DNA of 64,000 bases, from positions 1 through 64,000 of the forward strand of contig JAHDGU010000008.1 of assembly GCA_020627535.1 (NCBI GenBank), written 5' to 3'. This DNA is from Saprospiraceae bacterium (GTDB taxonomy: Bacteria > Bacteroidota > Bacteroidia > Chitinophagales > Saprospiraceae). Below are positions 63,984 to 64,000 of the stretch, piece after piece. The position numbers and the translations under genes were made by a program. The stretch's first letter is position 1, and the number at the start of each line of letters is the position of its first letter. The notes under the pieces are model-generated. The model saw nothing but the letters and a program-made list of their open reading frames with translations, did not search any database and had not been told where the DNA came from.

Positions 63984-63999
63984 GATACCGATTGGTATC
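63984..63999 (-). promoter_or_regulatory. TetR operator (copy 2)
   Basis: GATACCGATTGGTATC, the reverse complement of the copy at 63350-63365, lies nine bases upstream of the TetR start at the window edge. With flanking A and T the symmetric site is 18 bp (63983-64000). Confidence 0.88.
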
Positions 64000-64000
64000 T

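Overview
The window is chromosomal DNA of a Bacteroidota bacterium, probably Saprospiria-like, although family-level placement is inference. The evidence is a SusC/SusD pair, T9SS-type C-terminal sorting domains on secreted proteins, large FG-GAP/ASPIC-UnbV lipoproteins, a Rho factor with a long disordered insert, and several promoters of the Bacteroidota type (TAnnTTTG at -7). No rRNA, tRNA, CRISPR array, prophage or complete insertion sequence was seen.

Layout. 1-7.1 kb is a decaying accessory region. It holds a truncated GNAT acetyltransferase followed by a 78-bp attC-like palindrome, a frameshifted TPR protein, an intact multidomain PL6 polysaccharide lyase, a small NTF2-like lipoprotein, a GH30 glycosidase with three in-frame stops, a TIM-barrel lipoprotein and about 400 bp without a convincing gene. 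7.2-10.3 kb has a TPMT-like methyltransferase, ArgE and a secreted esterase. 10.3-14.5 kb is a SusD/SusC outer-membrane uptake pair read leftward. 14.8-22.8 kb carries 2-oxoglutarate dehydrogenase E1, a periplasmic FKBP, an S9 peptidase, a DUF2541-like protein, a Crp/Fnr regulator and a membrane protein. 22.8-29.4 kb is a probable carbohydrate or glycoside uptake module: AraC regulator, TonB receptor, GH63-type hydrolase, sodium symporter.

29.5-38.9 kb is the chorismate section. pabA-pabB-pabC read rightward and converge on a compact leftward trp operon, trpE-G-D-C-F-B-A-aroF, in which every gene junction overlaps. Upstream of trpE lies a complete transcription attenuator that is not obvious from long ORFs: a 23-codon leader peptide with three consecutive Trp codons, a candidate antiterminator and a terminator hairpin with a T-run. 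tspO lies just upstream on the same strand.

39-50 kb has a HAD phosphatase, two FG-GAP/ASPIC-UnbV lipoproteins, a BNR/sortilin-like propeller protein with a T9SS domain, a rhomboid protease and KdsD. 50-60.4 kb is housekeeping: recQ, rnpA-rpmH, rho, a BtuB-like receptor, cvpA and parE. 60.4-64 kb is accessory: a lone STAND-like ATPase in A+T-rich DNA, a frameshifted alpha/beta hydrolase, and a second alpha/beta hydrolase next to a TetR repressor. An identical 16-bp palindromic operator precedes both of those last two genes.

The strongest regulatory findings are the trp attenuator and the TetR operator pair. The clearest genome-decay finding is the GH30 gene, which keeps its frame and both catalytic glutamates but has three nonsense codons.
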